The notes under the pieces are model-generated. The model had not been told where the DNA came from and made no database searches. It worked only from the letters and a program-made list of their open reading frames with translations. The position numbers and the translations under genes are program-made. From an uncultured Anaeroplasma sp. (GTDB taxonomy: Bacteria > Bacillota_I > Bacilli_A > Acholeplasmatales > Anaeroplasmataceae), in the NCBI GenBank assembly GCA_934216145.1, contig CAKQBG010000039.1:1-20265 (forward strand): a DNA stretch of 20,265 nt, in the 5' to 3' direction. Shown one piece after another: positions 6,230 through 15,088 of the stretch. Every line of letters starts with the position of its first letter. The first letter of the stretch is position 1.

Positions 6230-6823
6230 ATGAAGATGGTAGTTATTGCGACAAATAATAAGAATAAGGTAAGAGAATTTAAAAGTATTTTAAATACTAA
6301 TAAAATTGAATTTAAAACATTATCTGAAATAGGCTATGATAAGGATATAGTAGAGGATGGTAAAAGCTTTAAGGAAAATGCGATAATAAAAGCTAGAACT
6401 ATTGCGTTAGAATTAAATACTATTGCGATATCAGATGATTCAGGCTTAGAGTGCTTAGGCTTAAATAATGAACCAGGAATCTATTCAGCAAGATATGCAG
6501 GAACTCATAATGATGATGACAATAATAAGCTATTGATCAAGAATTTACAAAATGTTTCTGATAGACGTGCTAGATATGTTTGTGCTATTTGCTTATATCA
6601 TCCTAATGGAGATTATAGAGTAGTTGAGGGTGTTGTAGATGGTGAGATTATAGATACACCAAGAGGAGAAAATGGCTTTGGATATGATCCTTATTTTTAT
6701 ATTAAGGAATGGGATAAAACCTTTGCAGAAGTACCATTAGAGGTTAAAAATGAGATTTCACATCGTTCTAAGGCTTTAAAGAAAATGAAGGAATTAATCA
6801 ATGAAGATTTTAGTTTTAAGTGA
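6230..6823 (+). CDS. rdgB: Non-canonical purine NTP pyrophosphatase (RdgB/HAM1, Maf-like ITPase)
   Basis: The enzyme hydrolyses dITP, ITP and XTP to the monophosphate plus pyrophosphate, cleaning deaminated purines from the nucleotide pool in the cytoplasm. The 197-residue product shows ATNNKNK (7-13, phosphate binding), ISDDSGLE with acidic residues Asp69/Asp70, PGIYSARYAG (82-91), GFGYDP (149-154) and SHRSKAL (177-183), all HAM1 signatures. The frame is open ten codons further upstream, but the ATG at 6230 has GAGGTG at 6217-6222 with a seven-base gap and gives the standard N-terminus. The last 23 bp overlap the next gene, a translational coupling that pairs it with the phosphodiesterase, an arrangement common in Bacillota. 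Confidence 0.96.
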   Translation: MKMVVIATNNKNKVREFKSILNTNKIEFKTLSEIGYDKDIVEDGKSFKENAIIKARTIALELNTIAISDDSGLECLGLNNEPGIYSARYAGTHNDDDNNKLLIKNLQNVSDRRARYVCAICLYHPNGDYRVVEGVVDGEIIDTPRGENGFGYDPYFYIKEWDKTFAEVPLEVKNEISHRSKALKKMKELINEDFSFK

Positions 6824-7250
6824 TTCTCATAGAAGAAAGCTAGATTTAAATTTAAAAGGTTATGATTTGGTTATTCATTGTGGCGATTATGGAGAATCAT
6901 ATAATTATTTAAAAGCTAATAATATTATTTTTGTTAGAGGAAATTGTGATTTATTAGGTGATAAGGAAAAAATACTTACATTTATTAATAAAAGAATATT
7001 AATTATTCATGGTGATTTATATAATGTAAAATATGATTTATTAGCTATTACCTATAAGGGATTATCAGTAAATTGCAATATTTGTTTTTATGGTCATACT
7101 CATATTCAAAATTATTTTTTTAGTGATTCTATTTTATATTTAAATCCAGGAAGCTATCAAAATGATGAATATGTAGTAATAGATAATAATAAAATATTAT
7201 TTTATAGTAATAAAAAAATTATTAAAGCTATTGATTATGATTGGGAGTGA
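6801..7250 (+). CDS. YfcE/MJ0936-type metallophosphoesterase
   Basis: The 149-residue cytoplasmic calcineurin-like phosphodiesterase is of the small YfcE type. All metal-site motifs are present: Asp8 and His10 in SDSH, Asp29 in HCGD, Asn48 in RGNCD, His70 in HGD, and His99/His101 in GHTH, followed by NPGS. Members hydrolyse phosphodiesters with Mn2+; the physiological substrate is generally unknown. The start ATG lies inside rdgB with AAGGA (6788-6792) eight bases ahead. The stop TGA is four bases before the next ATG, so it is part of a tight operon. Confidence 0.93.
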   Translation: MKILVLSDSHRRKLDLNLKGYDLVIHCGDYGESYNYLKANNIIFVRGNCDLLGDKEKILTFINKRILIIHGDLYNVKYDLLAITYKGLSVNCNICFYGHTHIQNYFFSDSILYLNPGSYQNDEYVVIDNNKILFYSNKKIIKAIDYDWE

Positions 7251-7254
7251 TTGA

Positions 7255-10200
7255 ATGACTTTAAATGAGGTGCTAGAGCTTGATAAAAAACAAACTTCAA
7301 TTCAAAAAATAAATTTATTTTTGAGTAATCAGGAAAAGAATAGTGATGATTATGTAAAGGCATTATCATTTAAAGCTATAATTCTTGCATCATTAAATAA
7401 AACTGATGAGGCTTTAAAGCTATTGTATGAGTATTTGCCTAATATTACTGAGATGAATACTGAGGGGAAAATAGCCTTATTAGATGGAATTATTAAAATA
7501 ACTTTAGAGAATGAGCTATATGAACAAGCTTTAAAATATATTGAATTAAAGAAAACATTTCTTCCTATTTCTAAGGGAGATTTATATATTAAGGATAAGA
7601 TTGAATTTTATTTAAAAATAAATGATTTAACAAATGCTAAAAAAGAACTTTTATCATATTTAGATGATGATATTTCAAAGGATGAGCTAATTTATGCTAA
7701 AATTAAGCTTTCTGATATTTATTATAATGAGAAGCAGTATGATAAATATCTTGAGCTTTTACCAGATGTAAAGGCTTATTATGAGACTAATTTAGCATTA
7801 GAATCCTTATCTATTTTAACTATAAGAGAATTAAAAATTTCATTAATTAGAAAGAATTATAATAAGATTATATTAGATGGTAAGCAATTTATTGATTCTA
7901 ATGATATTAAAATGAAATATATTATTGAGATTGTATCATTAGTATTAAGGGCTTATATTGAAATTGGTGAATTAAAAAAGGCTAGTATATTAGAAAGTAA
8001 TTATTCCGATTATATTTCTAATGATTATTTACAAGAATCATTAGATTTTTGTTATCAAGCTTTAGAGCTTTATAAGAAAACTAATTCACTTGTTTCTATT
8101 AAGGATTACGAATCAAAAATAGCTAATTTAGAATCATTAAAAGTTAAGGATAATACTCCTAAGTCTAAAAAGAAATATAATGTAGCTGTTCCTGAAATAG
8201 AATTACCTCAAGAGGTATTAGAGGAATTAGAGGATATTAATTTTAATAAAATATTAAATCCTAGTGTAGATTCTATAAAAACTAAAGCGACAACACATGA
8301 GATTATTAGAGATGTTGATGTTAGTAGTAATTATAATTTATTAGCTAAGGTTTTTAATGAATTAAATCAAGTTGATTTAAATTTGAAATTTAGAGAGATA
8401 TTTAGATTATGCGCAATTCAAATTTGTAAGATATTACCTATTGATGAAATATATATACTTTATTTTAATAAAAATTATATTGGATTACATTATAAAAAAG
8501 AAAGAGTATATGATAAAAAGCCTACTGTAGATATGATTGAGGGTACTATTTCTTATCAATCCTTAATTACTAATAGTGAATATTTTTTAGACCAGGCTAA
8601 TAGGGAATTTAATAGAGATATAGTTAAAAATGAGGAATACTTAGATGAGTATTATGGATTTAGCGTTCCTATTTCTAATTCTATTGAATGCTTCGGTAGT
8701 ATTGCTTATTTTTCAAATTGTTCATTTTTAGATACTGTTGGGGTTTATGAATCATTGAAGCTTGTTTCTATGATGCTATCATCTAGATTATTATTATTTT
8801 TAAAGGCTAATGATAGAAATTTAGAAACTGAAAAGCTTTTATTTATTAAAGATAACATGTCATCAGGACTAAAGGAATGTGTTGAAGGATATATTCATTT
8901 ATCTCCTCAGGCTTGTAATATTTTAGGGGTATTAGAGGATTTAACCTTAAGTGATTTTTATAATCAAATGGAGGCATCTGATATTACTAATTATAAAAAT
9001 ATATTAGAATCATTATATAATCTTGATACAAATAAAAGAGAACTGGAATATAATTTTAGAAATAAGGAAAAGATAATTAGGGTTAAAGAAAGATTCTATC
9101 CTATGATGATTGAGGGTACTATTCATATTTTATCCTTAATTGATGATGTTACTAAGGAAAATTATGATAAGAATAAGCTTTTAGGCATTGCATATACTAA
9201 TCCTATATCTAAGCTTGATACTGAATATAGGCTTTTAACAGATTTAGAAAGTATTTATTCTAAGAGACAGCTAAGCTTATCTGTCATTGAGATATATGAT
9301 TTTGATATTTATGAGGAGCTATATGGCTATTTATTTAGTAAGCAATTAGTTTACGCAATAGGTAAATCATTTAAGAGCGCGATTAGTAAATATTTTGATA
9401 TTAAGCTTTATCATTTAGAGGGTAGTACATTTGCTTTATTAATGGAAAATATAAATGATAAAAGATCTATAGAGAGTAAGCTTAATGGTTTTTTTGATTT
9501 TGTACATAATGATATTGCTAAAATTAATTCTAGAGTTTCTATTTATTTTAAGGCTGGAGTATATCGTATGTCTAAGAATGTTAATTTAGAGAAATCTAGC
9601 ATGATTTTAGATAATGCGAAGGATGCATTAAATAATTCAAGAGTTTATGGATTAAGCAATTCTATTACTCATTATGATGGAGAGGAAATGAGGAAGAGCT
9701 TTAATAAGAAAGCTTTAGTTACTCATATTTCTGAATGTATTGATCATGGTAATTTAGTTATTAATTATTTACAAATTGTTAATTTGAAGAGTGTTGATGT
9801 CCATGGCTATAGGCTTAAGCTAGGTATTGATAATTATGAGGTTACAGATGAGCTTTTAAATTCTGTTATTGAAAGAAGAGATTTAGTATCTCAAATGGAT
9901 AAGTATTTAATTATGAATGCATTTAAAGAAGAAAAGATTATTTATGATAAATGTAAGGGATTTATTAATATTTTTATTGAGATTAATCCTTCTACAATTG
10001 AATTATCATTAATTAGCTTTTTATCTACTCAGCTTCAATTTTTTAAGATTGATCCAAGATTTGTAGCCTTTGAATTTAACGATGCATCTAGTATTGTTGT
10101 TAGTCGTATTAGAGCTTTAGGTTTTAGAATTGCAAGCTATAGTTTACTTGATGTTTTAAGAGAAAATTGTGATTATTACTATTATGACTATCATTCTGTA

Positions 10201-10383
10201 ACAAAGGAAAGTATTAATGAAATATATGATATTTGTCAAAAGCATAAGGTTTTATGTATACTTAATGAGATTAATGATAATGATGATATTTTACTTGCTA
10301 GAGAGAATGGTTATTCCTTGGTATATGGAAAATATTATAAGAAGAGCTTAAGAATTAAGAGTATTTTAGATAAGATAAAATAG
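7255..10383 (+). CDS. TPR-GAF-PAS protein with degenerate GGDEF and EAL domains
   Basis: The 1042-residue cytoplasmic protein has no membrane segment. About 1-300 is helical TPR-like repeats. A charged linker (about 300-350) leads to a GAF-like domain (about 355-520), then a PAS-like domain (about 535-635, with IHLSPQACNILGV), a GGDEF-fold domain (about 642-810) and an EAL-fold domain (about 816-1042). The cyclase signature reads EGSTF at 722-726 in place of GGDEF. The EAL motif reads RLK at 853-855 (GYRLKLGI in place of GYEALLR). The DDFGTG loop is absent after GFRIA, and FEFND (939-943) replaces the usual E-x-T-E. Both active sites therefore look dead. Inference: a c-di-GMP receptor or a protein-interaction sensor. 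It starts four bases after yfcE. The TPR span may be a different helical repeat. Confidence 0.85.
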   Translation: MTLNEVLELDKKQTSIQKINLFLSNQEKNSDDYVKALSFKAIILASLNKTDEALKLLYEYLPNITEMNTEGKIALLDGIIKITLENELYEQALKYIELKKTFLPISKGDLYIKDKIEFYLKINDLTNAKKELLSYLDDDISKDELIYAKIKLSDIYYNEKQYDKYLELLPDVKAYYETNLALESLSILTIRELKISLIRKNYNKIILDGKQFIDSNDIKMKYIIEIVSLVLRAYIEIGELKKASILESNYSDYISNDYLQESLDFCYQALELYKKTNSLVSIKDYESKIANLESLKVKDNTPKSKKKYNVAVPEIELPQEVLEELEDINFNKILNPSVDSIKTKATTHEIIRDVDVSSNYNLLAKVFNELNQVDLNLKFREIFRLCAIQICKILPIDEIYILYFNKNYIGLHYKKERVYDKKPTVDMIEGTISYQSLITNSEYFLDQANREFNRDIVKNEEYLDEYYGFSVPISNSIECFGSIAYFSNCSFLDTVGVYESLKLVSMMLSSRLLLFLKANDRNLETEKLLFIKDNMSSGLKECVEGYIHLSPQACNILGVLEDLTLSDFYNQMEASDITNYKNILESLYNLDTNKRELEYNFRNKEKIIRVKERFYPMMIEGTIHILSLIDDVTKENYDKNKLLGIAYTNPISKLDTEYRLLTDLESIYSKRQLSLSVIEIYDFDIYEELYGYLFSKQLVYAIGKSFKSAISKYFDIKLYHLEGSTFALLMENINDKRSIESKLNGFFDFVHNDIAKINSRVSIYFKAGVYRMSKNVNLEKSSMILDNAKDALNNSRVYGLSNSITHYDGEEMRKSFNKKALVTHISECIDHGNLVINYLQIVNLKSVDVHGYRLKLGIDNYEVTDELLNSVIERRDLVSQMDKYLIMNAFKEEKIIYDKCKGFINIFIEINPSTIELSLISFLSTQLQFFKIDPRFVAFEFNDASSIVVSRIRALGFRIASYSLLDVLRENCDYYYYDYHSVTKESINEIYDICQKHKVLCILNEINDNDDILLARENGYSLVYGKYYKKSLRIKSILDKIK

Positions 10384-10430
10384 TTCTAAATATTCAATTT
10401 TAATCATATATATTATTGAAGGTGATTAGG

Positions 10431-10922
10431 ATGAGAAAAAAGCTAAAGCTACCAATATTATTATTAGCTGCTGTAGCAATGATGTCTATTTTCTATATTA
10501 AGGAGGCTAGAAGCAATATTGACGATAAGGAAACTAATGGTGATGTTTTAGATTCGACTGATTTGAATCCGGAATTTAGTGAACTTAGGGTAAAGCATTT
10601 AGAGGAAGTTAATTTAGAATTAGGTGAATATGAAGAGAAAATAGCTAGTGGAGCTATGAGTGCTGATGAGGTTTATGAATGTAATAGCCTAATGACAAGT
10701 ATTAAGGAGAATGTTTTATTAGAATCTAAATTTGAGGATGCGTTAATTGAAAATTATTCTTATGATGATGTTTTAGTTATTATTGGGGATGATTTGATTG
10801 ATGTTAGAATTTATACAGATTTAGATGTTAGAAAGGACGCAGTTGGTATTATGAAGCTAGTTTCTGAGCATTTTGATTCTTATCGTAAGGTTAAGGTTAC
10901 CCCAGTAAGTAAAACTGAATGA
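10431..10922 (+). CDS. SpoIIIAH-like membrane protein
   Basis: The 163-residue protein has one N-terminal membrane helix (about residues 7-23, after MRKKLKLP), a charged helical stalk, and a C-terminal alpha/beta module (about 95-160, with SYDDVLVIIGDDLIDVRIY). That module matches the ring-building fold of SpoIIIAH and YscJ/FliF. In spore formers SpoIIIAH in the mother-cell membrane pairs with SpoIIQ to form the channel to the forespore. It is shorter than the Bacillus protein (about 218 residues) and is not in a spoIIIA operon here. The ATG at 10431, with AAGGTGA at 10419-10425, is preferred to the in-frame TTG at 10416. It is the last gene of the rdgB run, 47 bp after the GGDEF-EAL-like gene. 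It could be a vegetative paralogue instead of a sporulation protein. Confidence 0.65.
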   Translation: MRKKLKLPILLLAAVAMMSIFYIKEARSNIDDKETNGDVLDSTDLNPEFSELRVKHLEEVNLELGEYEEKIASGAMSADEVYECNSLMTSIKENVLLESKFEDALIENYSYDDVLVIIGDDLIDVRIYTDLDVRKDAVGIMKLVSEHFDSYRKVKVTPVSKTE

Positions 10923-10926
10923 TTAT

Positions 10927-10951
10927 GCCACCTTGAGTGGCTTTTCTTTTT
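10927..10951 (+). terminator. Terminator closing the rdgB to spoIIIAH-like operon
   Basis: GCCAC (10927-10931) pairs with GTGGC (10937-10941) around a 5-nt loop, followed by TTTTCTTTTT. It begins 4 bp after the stop codon. Confidence 0.8.
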
Positions 10952-10952
10952 G

Positions 10953-10971
10953 CGAAAAAATTTCGAAATTT
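10953..10971. promoter_or_regulatory. Upstream tandem CG-centred box of the pulA promoter
   Basis: Contains CGAAAAAATTTCGA (10953-10966), matching 13 of 14 bases with the element upstream of malQ. It overlaps a perfect 14-bp palindrome AAATTTCGAAATTT (10958-10971). The two CG steps are 11 bp apart, about one helical turn. It ends 46 bp before the proposed -35 if measured from 10966. Confidence 0.5.
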
Positions 10972-11003
10972 ATTTATTGGTTTTGAATTTTTTTTATTTT
11001 GTA

Positions 11004-11017
11004 TGAAAACGCTTGAA
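11004..11017. promoter_or_regulatory. cre/LacI-family-like operator at the pulA promoter
   Basis: TGAAAACGCTTGAA matches 12 of 14 positions of the CcpA cre consensus TGWAANCGNTNWCA (the last W and C differ). It overlaps the -35 of the promoter below, where CcpA or a MalR-type repressor would block transcription. Confidence 0.45.
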
Positions 11018-11040
11018 TTATAATGTAATTTTGTTAGAAT
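11013..11040 (+). promoter_or_regulatory. Predicted promoter of the pulA operon
   Basis: TTGAAT (11013-11018), 16-bp spacer, TAGAAT (11035-11040). The same spacing and similar hexamers occur before malQ. A perfect TATAAT at 11019-11024 is an alternative -10, but its -35 would be poor. Confidence 0.45.
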
Positions 11041-11082
11041 GAAGTTGTAATATGCGATTTATAAATATTTGAGGTGAATTAT

Positions 11083-13245
11083 ATGAGTGGATTTATTTAT
11101 TGTAGTTTTTTAGAGAACTATAGGGTAGGATTCTCTTTAGATTGTAGTGCTCTAGAAGGAATGCTGTATTTAAATGATAGGCTGATAGCTAAAAGAAAGC
11201 TTAGGAAGGATAGTAGAAATCATAAAATCAAATTTAATTTAGAGGATTTTGATGCTAGAGGTATATACAAGGTTAAAGCTATATTAGATGATAATACAAT
11301 AATAGAAGAAACAGTTAATCAATTTAGCTTATATCAAAGAAGATATTTTAATGAAAAATATACCTATAATGGAGAATTAGGTGCGATTTATTCTAAGGAT
11401 AAAACAACATTTAGGCTATGGGCTCCGCTTTGTAGTAGTGTAGAGCTTAGAGTTTATAATAGTGGTACACCTTTAGCTATAGATAAAGAATTAGGCGATG
11501 ATTCGATATTATTTTCTATTCCTATGAGCTATATTGATAGAGGTGTTTGGAGTGCTGTTATTGATGGAGATTTAGAAGGAAAATATTATAATTATGTAAT
11601 AACAAATTATAAGAATAAAAATATAGAGGTAGTTGATCCTTATGCTAAGTCCTGTGGTATTAGTGGAATTAGAGGAATGATTGTTGATTTTAGTAAGACT
11701 AATCCTAAAGGATGGGAGGATATTAAGCCTCATCCCTATAAAAGAACTGAGATTGTTGTTTATGAGACACATATTAGTGATATTACCTCATCTAGTAGCT
11801 GGACAAATGATATAGAGAAGCTTAAATATCAAAAGAAGTTTAAAGGTGCTTATATTGAAGGTACAAGCTTTTCTTTAAATGGTATTACTGTTAAGACTGG
11901 ATTTGATCATATTAAGGAATTAGGTGTTAATGTAGTTCAGCTTTTACCTTTTTTTGATAGTGCTAATGATGAAACTAAAATGGTATTTAATTGGGGATAT
12001 AATCCTTTAAACTATAATACCCTAGAGGGTAGCTATTCTATGAACCCTTATGATGGATATGAAAGAATTAGAGAATTTAAGGGGCTTGTTAAAGCATATA
12101 ATGAGGCTGGTATTAATATAATCATGGATGTTGTTTACAATCATGTTTCTGATGCTTATAAATCTAATTTTGAAATAATTACACCAGGATATTATTTTAG
12201 ACATAATAGTGATGGTAGCTTATCTGATGGTTCTGGATGTGGTAATGAAACTGCATCTAATATGCCTATGTTTAGAAAATTTATGATTGATTCAACGGAA
12301 TTTTTAGCTAAAGAGTATAAGCTTTATGGCTTTAGATTTGATTTGATGGCTGTTCATGATTATGAGACTATGAATTTATTAGCTTATAATTTAAAGACTA
12401 AGGTTAATGAAAATATCGTTATATATGGAGAACCTTGGGTTGGAGGTAGCTCTAGTCTTTCTTCTAAGCTTAGAGCTAGTCAAAAAAATGGAAATAGCTT
12501 TATAGGATATGGCCAATTTAATGATCAGTATCGTGACGCGTTAATTATGGGTGGAGTTAAGAAGGATTATGAGCTAGGCTGGATTGATACTAATAATAGG
12601 CTAAAAAAGAAAGAATTAGCTAAGATTATTAATGGTATTAGAGGCTTTACAGTTGGGGATAATGGTAGTATTTGTGATCCTAATAAAACCGTTTGTTATG
12701 TAACATGTCATGATAATTATACCCTTTATGATCGTTTTAAGGCTGCAGGTATAATAGATGATGATACTGTTAAAAAAATGGCAATGCTTTCTAATGCGAT
12801 GATTTTAACCTCTAATGGTACAGCCTTTATTTTAGCAGGAGAGGAATTTTTAAGAACTAAGGGTGGAGATAGTAATTCTTATATTTCTTCATATAGGGTT
12901 AATGAGCTTGATTATTCTTTGAAGATTAAGAATATTGATATGTTTAGAAATTATCAAAAGCTTATTAAACTAAAAAAGGAAGCTTCAGATTTAGGGTTAA
13001 CTGATGTTAATAGGCTTGAAGAAATAAATATTATTGTTAGTAAAAATACTAATCAAATATCTTATACTATTAGAGATAATGAAAGAGTTTATTTGATTAT
13101 TCATAATAATGGATATCGTAGTGATACATTACCATTATTAGATTTAAGAGGCTATCGTTTATATTTAGCTACTAATGGTGATATTGAATTAGGAGAATAT
13201 ACTAAGTCTTTACCATATCAAACAATAATAGTATATAAAGATTAA
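11083..13245 (+). CDS. pulA: Type I pullulanase (alpha-1,6 debranching enzyme)
   Basis: The enzyme hydrolyses alpha-1,6 branch points of glycogen, pullulan or limit dextrins. The 720-residue protein has no signal peptide, so it acts inside the cell. An N-terminal beta domain (about 1-85) is followed by a CBM48-type domain (about 90-190, FRLWAPLCSSVELRVY) and a GH13 barrel. The marks are the type I signature NWGYNP (303-308), DVVYNH with Asp349, GFRFDLM with nucleophile Asp420, YGEPW with acid/base Glu450, and CHDN with Asp544. GAGGTG (11071-11076) six bases ahead supports the ATG at 11083; an in-frame GTG at 11074 lies inside this ribosome site. An ABC exporter follows after 18 bp. PulA should act with MalQ and GlgP from the next unit. 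Confidence 0.95.
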   Translation: MSGFIYCSFLENYRVGFSLDCSALEGMLYLNDRLIAKRKLRKDSRNHKIKFNLEDFDARGIYKVKAILDDNTIIEETVNQFSLYQRRYFNEKYTYNGELGAIYSKDKTTFRLWAPLCSSVELRVYNSGTPLAIDKELGDDSILFSIPMSYIDRGVWSAVIDGDLEGKYYNYVITNYKNKNIEVVDPYAKSCGISGIRGMIVDFSKTNPKGWEDIKPHPYKRTEIVVYETHISDITSSSSWTNDIEKLKYQKKFKGAYIEGTSFSLNGITVKTGFDHIKELGVNVVQLLPFFDSANDETKMVFNWGYNPLNYNTLEGSYSMNPYDGYERIREFKGLVKAYNEAGINIIMDVVYNHVSDAYKSNFEIITPGYYFRHNSDGSLSDGSGCGNETASNMPMFRKFMIDSTEFLAKEYKLYGFRFDLMAVHDYETMNLLAYNLKTKVNENIVIYGEPWVGGSSSLSSKLRASQKNGNSFIGYGQFNDQYRDALIMGGVKKDYELGWIDTNNRLKKKELAKIINGIRGFTVGDNGSICDPNKTVCYVTCHDNYTLYDRFKAAGIIDDDTVKKMAMLSNAMILTSNGTAFILAGEEFLRTKGGDSNSYISSYRVNELDYSLKIKNIDMFRNYQKLIKLKKEASDLGLTDVNRLEEINIIVSKNTNQISYTIRDNERVYLIIHNNGYRSDTLPLLDLRGYRLYLATNGDIELGEYTKSLPYQTIIVYKD

Positions 13246-13263
13246 TATGAGAGATGTTTTTTT

Positions 13264-14259
13264 ATGATAGAAGTAAATAATTTAGTTAAGGAGTTTAAAA
13301 AGCCTATTAGACGTGAAGGTGTAATAGGTATGCTAAAAACGCTCTTTTCAGCTAAATATGAGGTGAAGAGAGCTGTAAATGATATATCATTTACAATTAA
13401 TGATGGTGAGATTGTTGGATATATTGGCTCTAATGGTGCTGGAAAATCTACATCAATTAAAATGATGTGTGGAATTCTAACTCCTACTAGTGGTAGCGTT
13501 AGGATTGATTCAGTTGAGCCTTATAAAAAAAGAAGACAAATTGCTTCTAAAATAGGAGTTGTTTTTGGACAAAAAACACAACTATGGTGGGATTTACCAT
13601 TAATAGAATCCTTTAAAATATTAAAGGAAATTTATGGTGTTAGTGATAGTAATTATAAGGAAAGAATGGAGTTTTTAACTAATACCTTAGGTATTAATGA
13701 TATTATGGATCAGCCAGTAAGAACATTATCATTAGGTCAAAGAATGCGTGCTGATTTATTAGCATCATGGCTTCATAATCCTAAAATTTTATTTTTAGAT
13801 GAGCCTACTATTGGACTTGATGTTTTAGTTAAGGATAAGATTAGAGAAGCAATTAAGGCTATGAATAAAAAATATAATACTACTGTTATTTTAACTACTC
13901 ATGATATGCAGGATATAGAAAATCTTTGTGATAGAGTTATTTTAATTGATGATGGTAGAATTATATATGATGGTGATATTCATAGTCTAAAGAATAAATT
14001 TGGTAATATTAAAACTATTACTGTTACATTAGATAATATTATAACTATTGATAGTCTTGATGATTTTAATAATACTGTAAAATATAGTTTGGAAGAGAAT
14101 AATTTAAAAATTAAATTTAATCCTGATGCGATAAATATAGAAAGAATAATTAATTATATTTTTTCTAATTATCATCCTAAGGATATTAAAATAACATCAA
14201 TTGGTATTGAAGATATAGTTAAGGAAATGCTTAAAAGAAAGGAAAATAACGATGCTTAA
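13264..14259 (+). CDS. ABC-2-type exporter, ATP-binding protein (COG4586-like)
   Basis: The 331-residue ATPase carries Walker A GSNGAGKST (55-63), Q-loop Gln103 in VFGQKTQLWWD, ABC signature LSLGQ (155-159), Walker B ILFLDEP with Asp179/Glu180, and H-loop His213. The FGQKTQLWWDLP stretch, the LGQRMRADLLASW helix and the two following six-helix permeases are those of the uncharacterised COG4586/COG4587/COG3694 exporter group. After about 230 there is a C-terminal regulatory-type extension. The ribosome site is weak (GAGAGA near 13249-13254), and it starts 18 bp after pulA, so it is probably transcribed with it. The last 8 bp overlap the first permease. The substrate is unknown; members of this group have been linked to export of drugs or other small molecules. 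Confidence 0.92.
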   Translation: MIEVNNLVKEFKKPIRREGVIGMLKTLFSAKYEVKRAVNDISFTINDGEIVGYIGSNGAGKSTSIKMMCGILTPTSGSVRIDSVEPYKKRRQIASKIGVVFGQKTQLWWDLPLIESFKILKEIYGVSDSNYKERMEFLTNTLGINDIMDQPVRTLSLGQRMRADLLASWLHNPKILFLDEPTIGLDVLVKDKIREAIKAMNKKYNTTVILTTHDMQDIENLCDRVILIDDGRIIYDGDIHSLKNKFGNIKTITVTLDNIITIDSLDDFNNTVKYSLEENNLKIKFNPDAINIERIINYIFSNYHPKDIKITSIGIEDIVKEMLKRKENNDA

Positions 14260-15085
14260 GCAATATTTACCATTTTTTAAGGCTGGCGCTATTAAAACTA
14301 TTAACTATAGGTTTAATACATTTACTTGGCTAGTGATTTCAGTTCTTCAAATTGTTTGTATAATCTTTTTATGGATTGGTGTTTATAGTAGCTCACCATT
14401 AGGTGGAGATTCAGTTATTAATGGGTTTACCTTCAAGGAAATGATTGTTTATGTTGTTTTTATTAATATCTTTAATTTTGTTTCCTTTAGTAGTGAAACA
14501 ACTTGGGAGATTAATGAAGAAATTAGGAATGGTACAATTGCGAATTCCTATATTAAGCCTATTTCCTATCGATTAAGATTTACGTTTCAAATATTAGGTA
14601 ATGCCTTCATTCAGGCTTTAATATTTGGTCTTCCTTCTTTTATTATTGCGTATACAATATTTTTATTATTAGGATTTATTACTATTGAGTCTATTGGAAT
14701 TATGTTATTGAATATTTTTCTTTTTTTAGTAGCTCAGGTATTAGCTATATTATTAATGGATTCTGTTAATTATATTTGTGGAATTTTATGCTTTTACACT
14801 ACTGCCTCCTGGGGACTTAATAATTTGAAGAATGTTATTGTAAGCTTTTTGTCTGGTTCATTAATTCCTTTAGCGTTTTTTCCAGGAATATTTTCTGATA
14901 TTTTAAGCTATTCTCCTTTTAGTGGTATTAGTCAAAATCCAGTATTGATATTAATGCTTAAAATGGATCTAATTAGTGCTTTAAAGGCTATTGGCTTATC
15001 ATTAGTATGGGTAATCGCCCTTGAATTAATTGCGAAGCTTTTATTTATGAAAGCAAGTAAGAAGATAACAGTTCAAGGAGGTTAG
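14252..15085 (+). CDS. ABC-2-type exporter permease (COG4587-like)
   Basis: The 277-residue membrane protein has six predicted helices (about 23-45, 61-80, 114-140, 148-180, 195-212 and 244-268), the standard ABC-2 permease layout. The loop TTWEINEEIRNGTIANSYIKP after helix 2 is the coupling region typical of this group. Translation starts inside the ATPase gene (8-bp overlap) with AAAGGAAA ahead, implying coupled synthesis. With the next permease it should form a heterodimer driven by the ATPase. No substrate-binding protein is encoded nearby, which fits an exporter. Confidence 0.9.
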   Translation: MLKQYLPFFKAGAIKTINYRFNTFTWLVISVLQIVCIIFLWIGVYSSSPLGGDSVINGFTFKEMIVYVVFINIFNFVSFSSETTWEINEEIRNGTIANSYIKPISYRLRFTFQILGNAFIQALIFGLPSFIIAYTIFLLLGFITIESIGIMLLNIFLFLVAQVLAILLMDSVNYICGILCFYTTASWGLNNLKNVIVSFLSGSLIPLAFFPGIFSDILSYSPFSGISQNPVLILMLKMDLISALKAIGLSLVWVIALELIAKLLFMKASKKITVQGG

Positions 15086-15088
15086 ATT

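Noticed and set aside
11572..12204. Two minus-strand open frames opposite pulA
   Set aside because: They are antisense shadows of the pullulanase barrel codons, with no ribosome sites.
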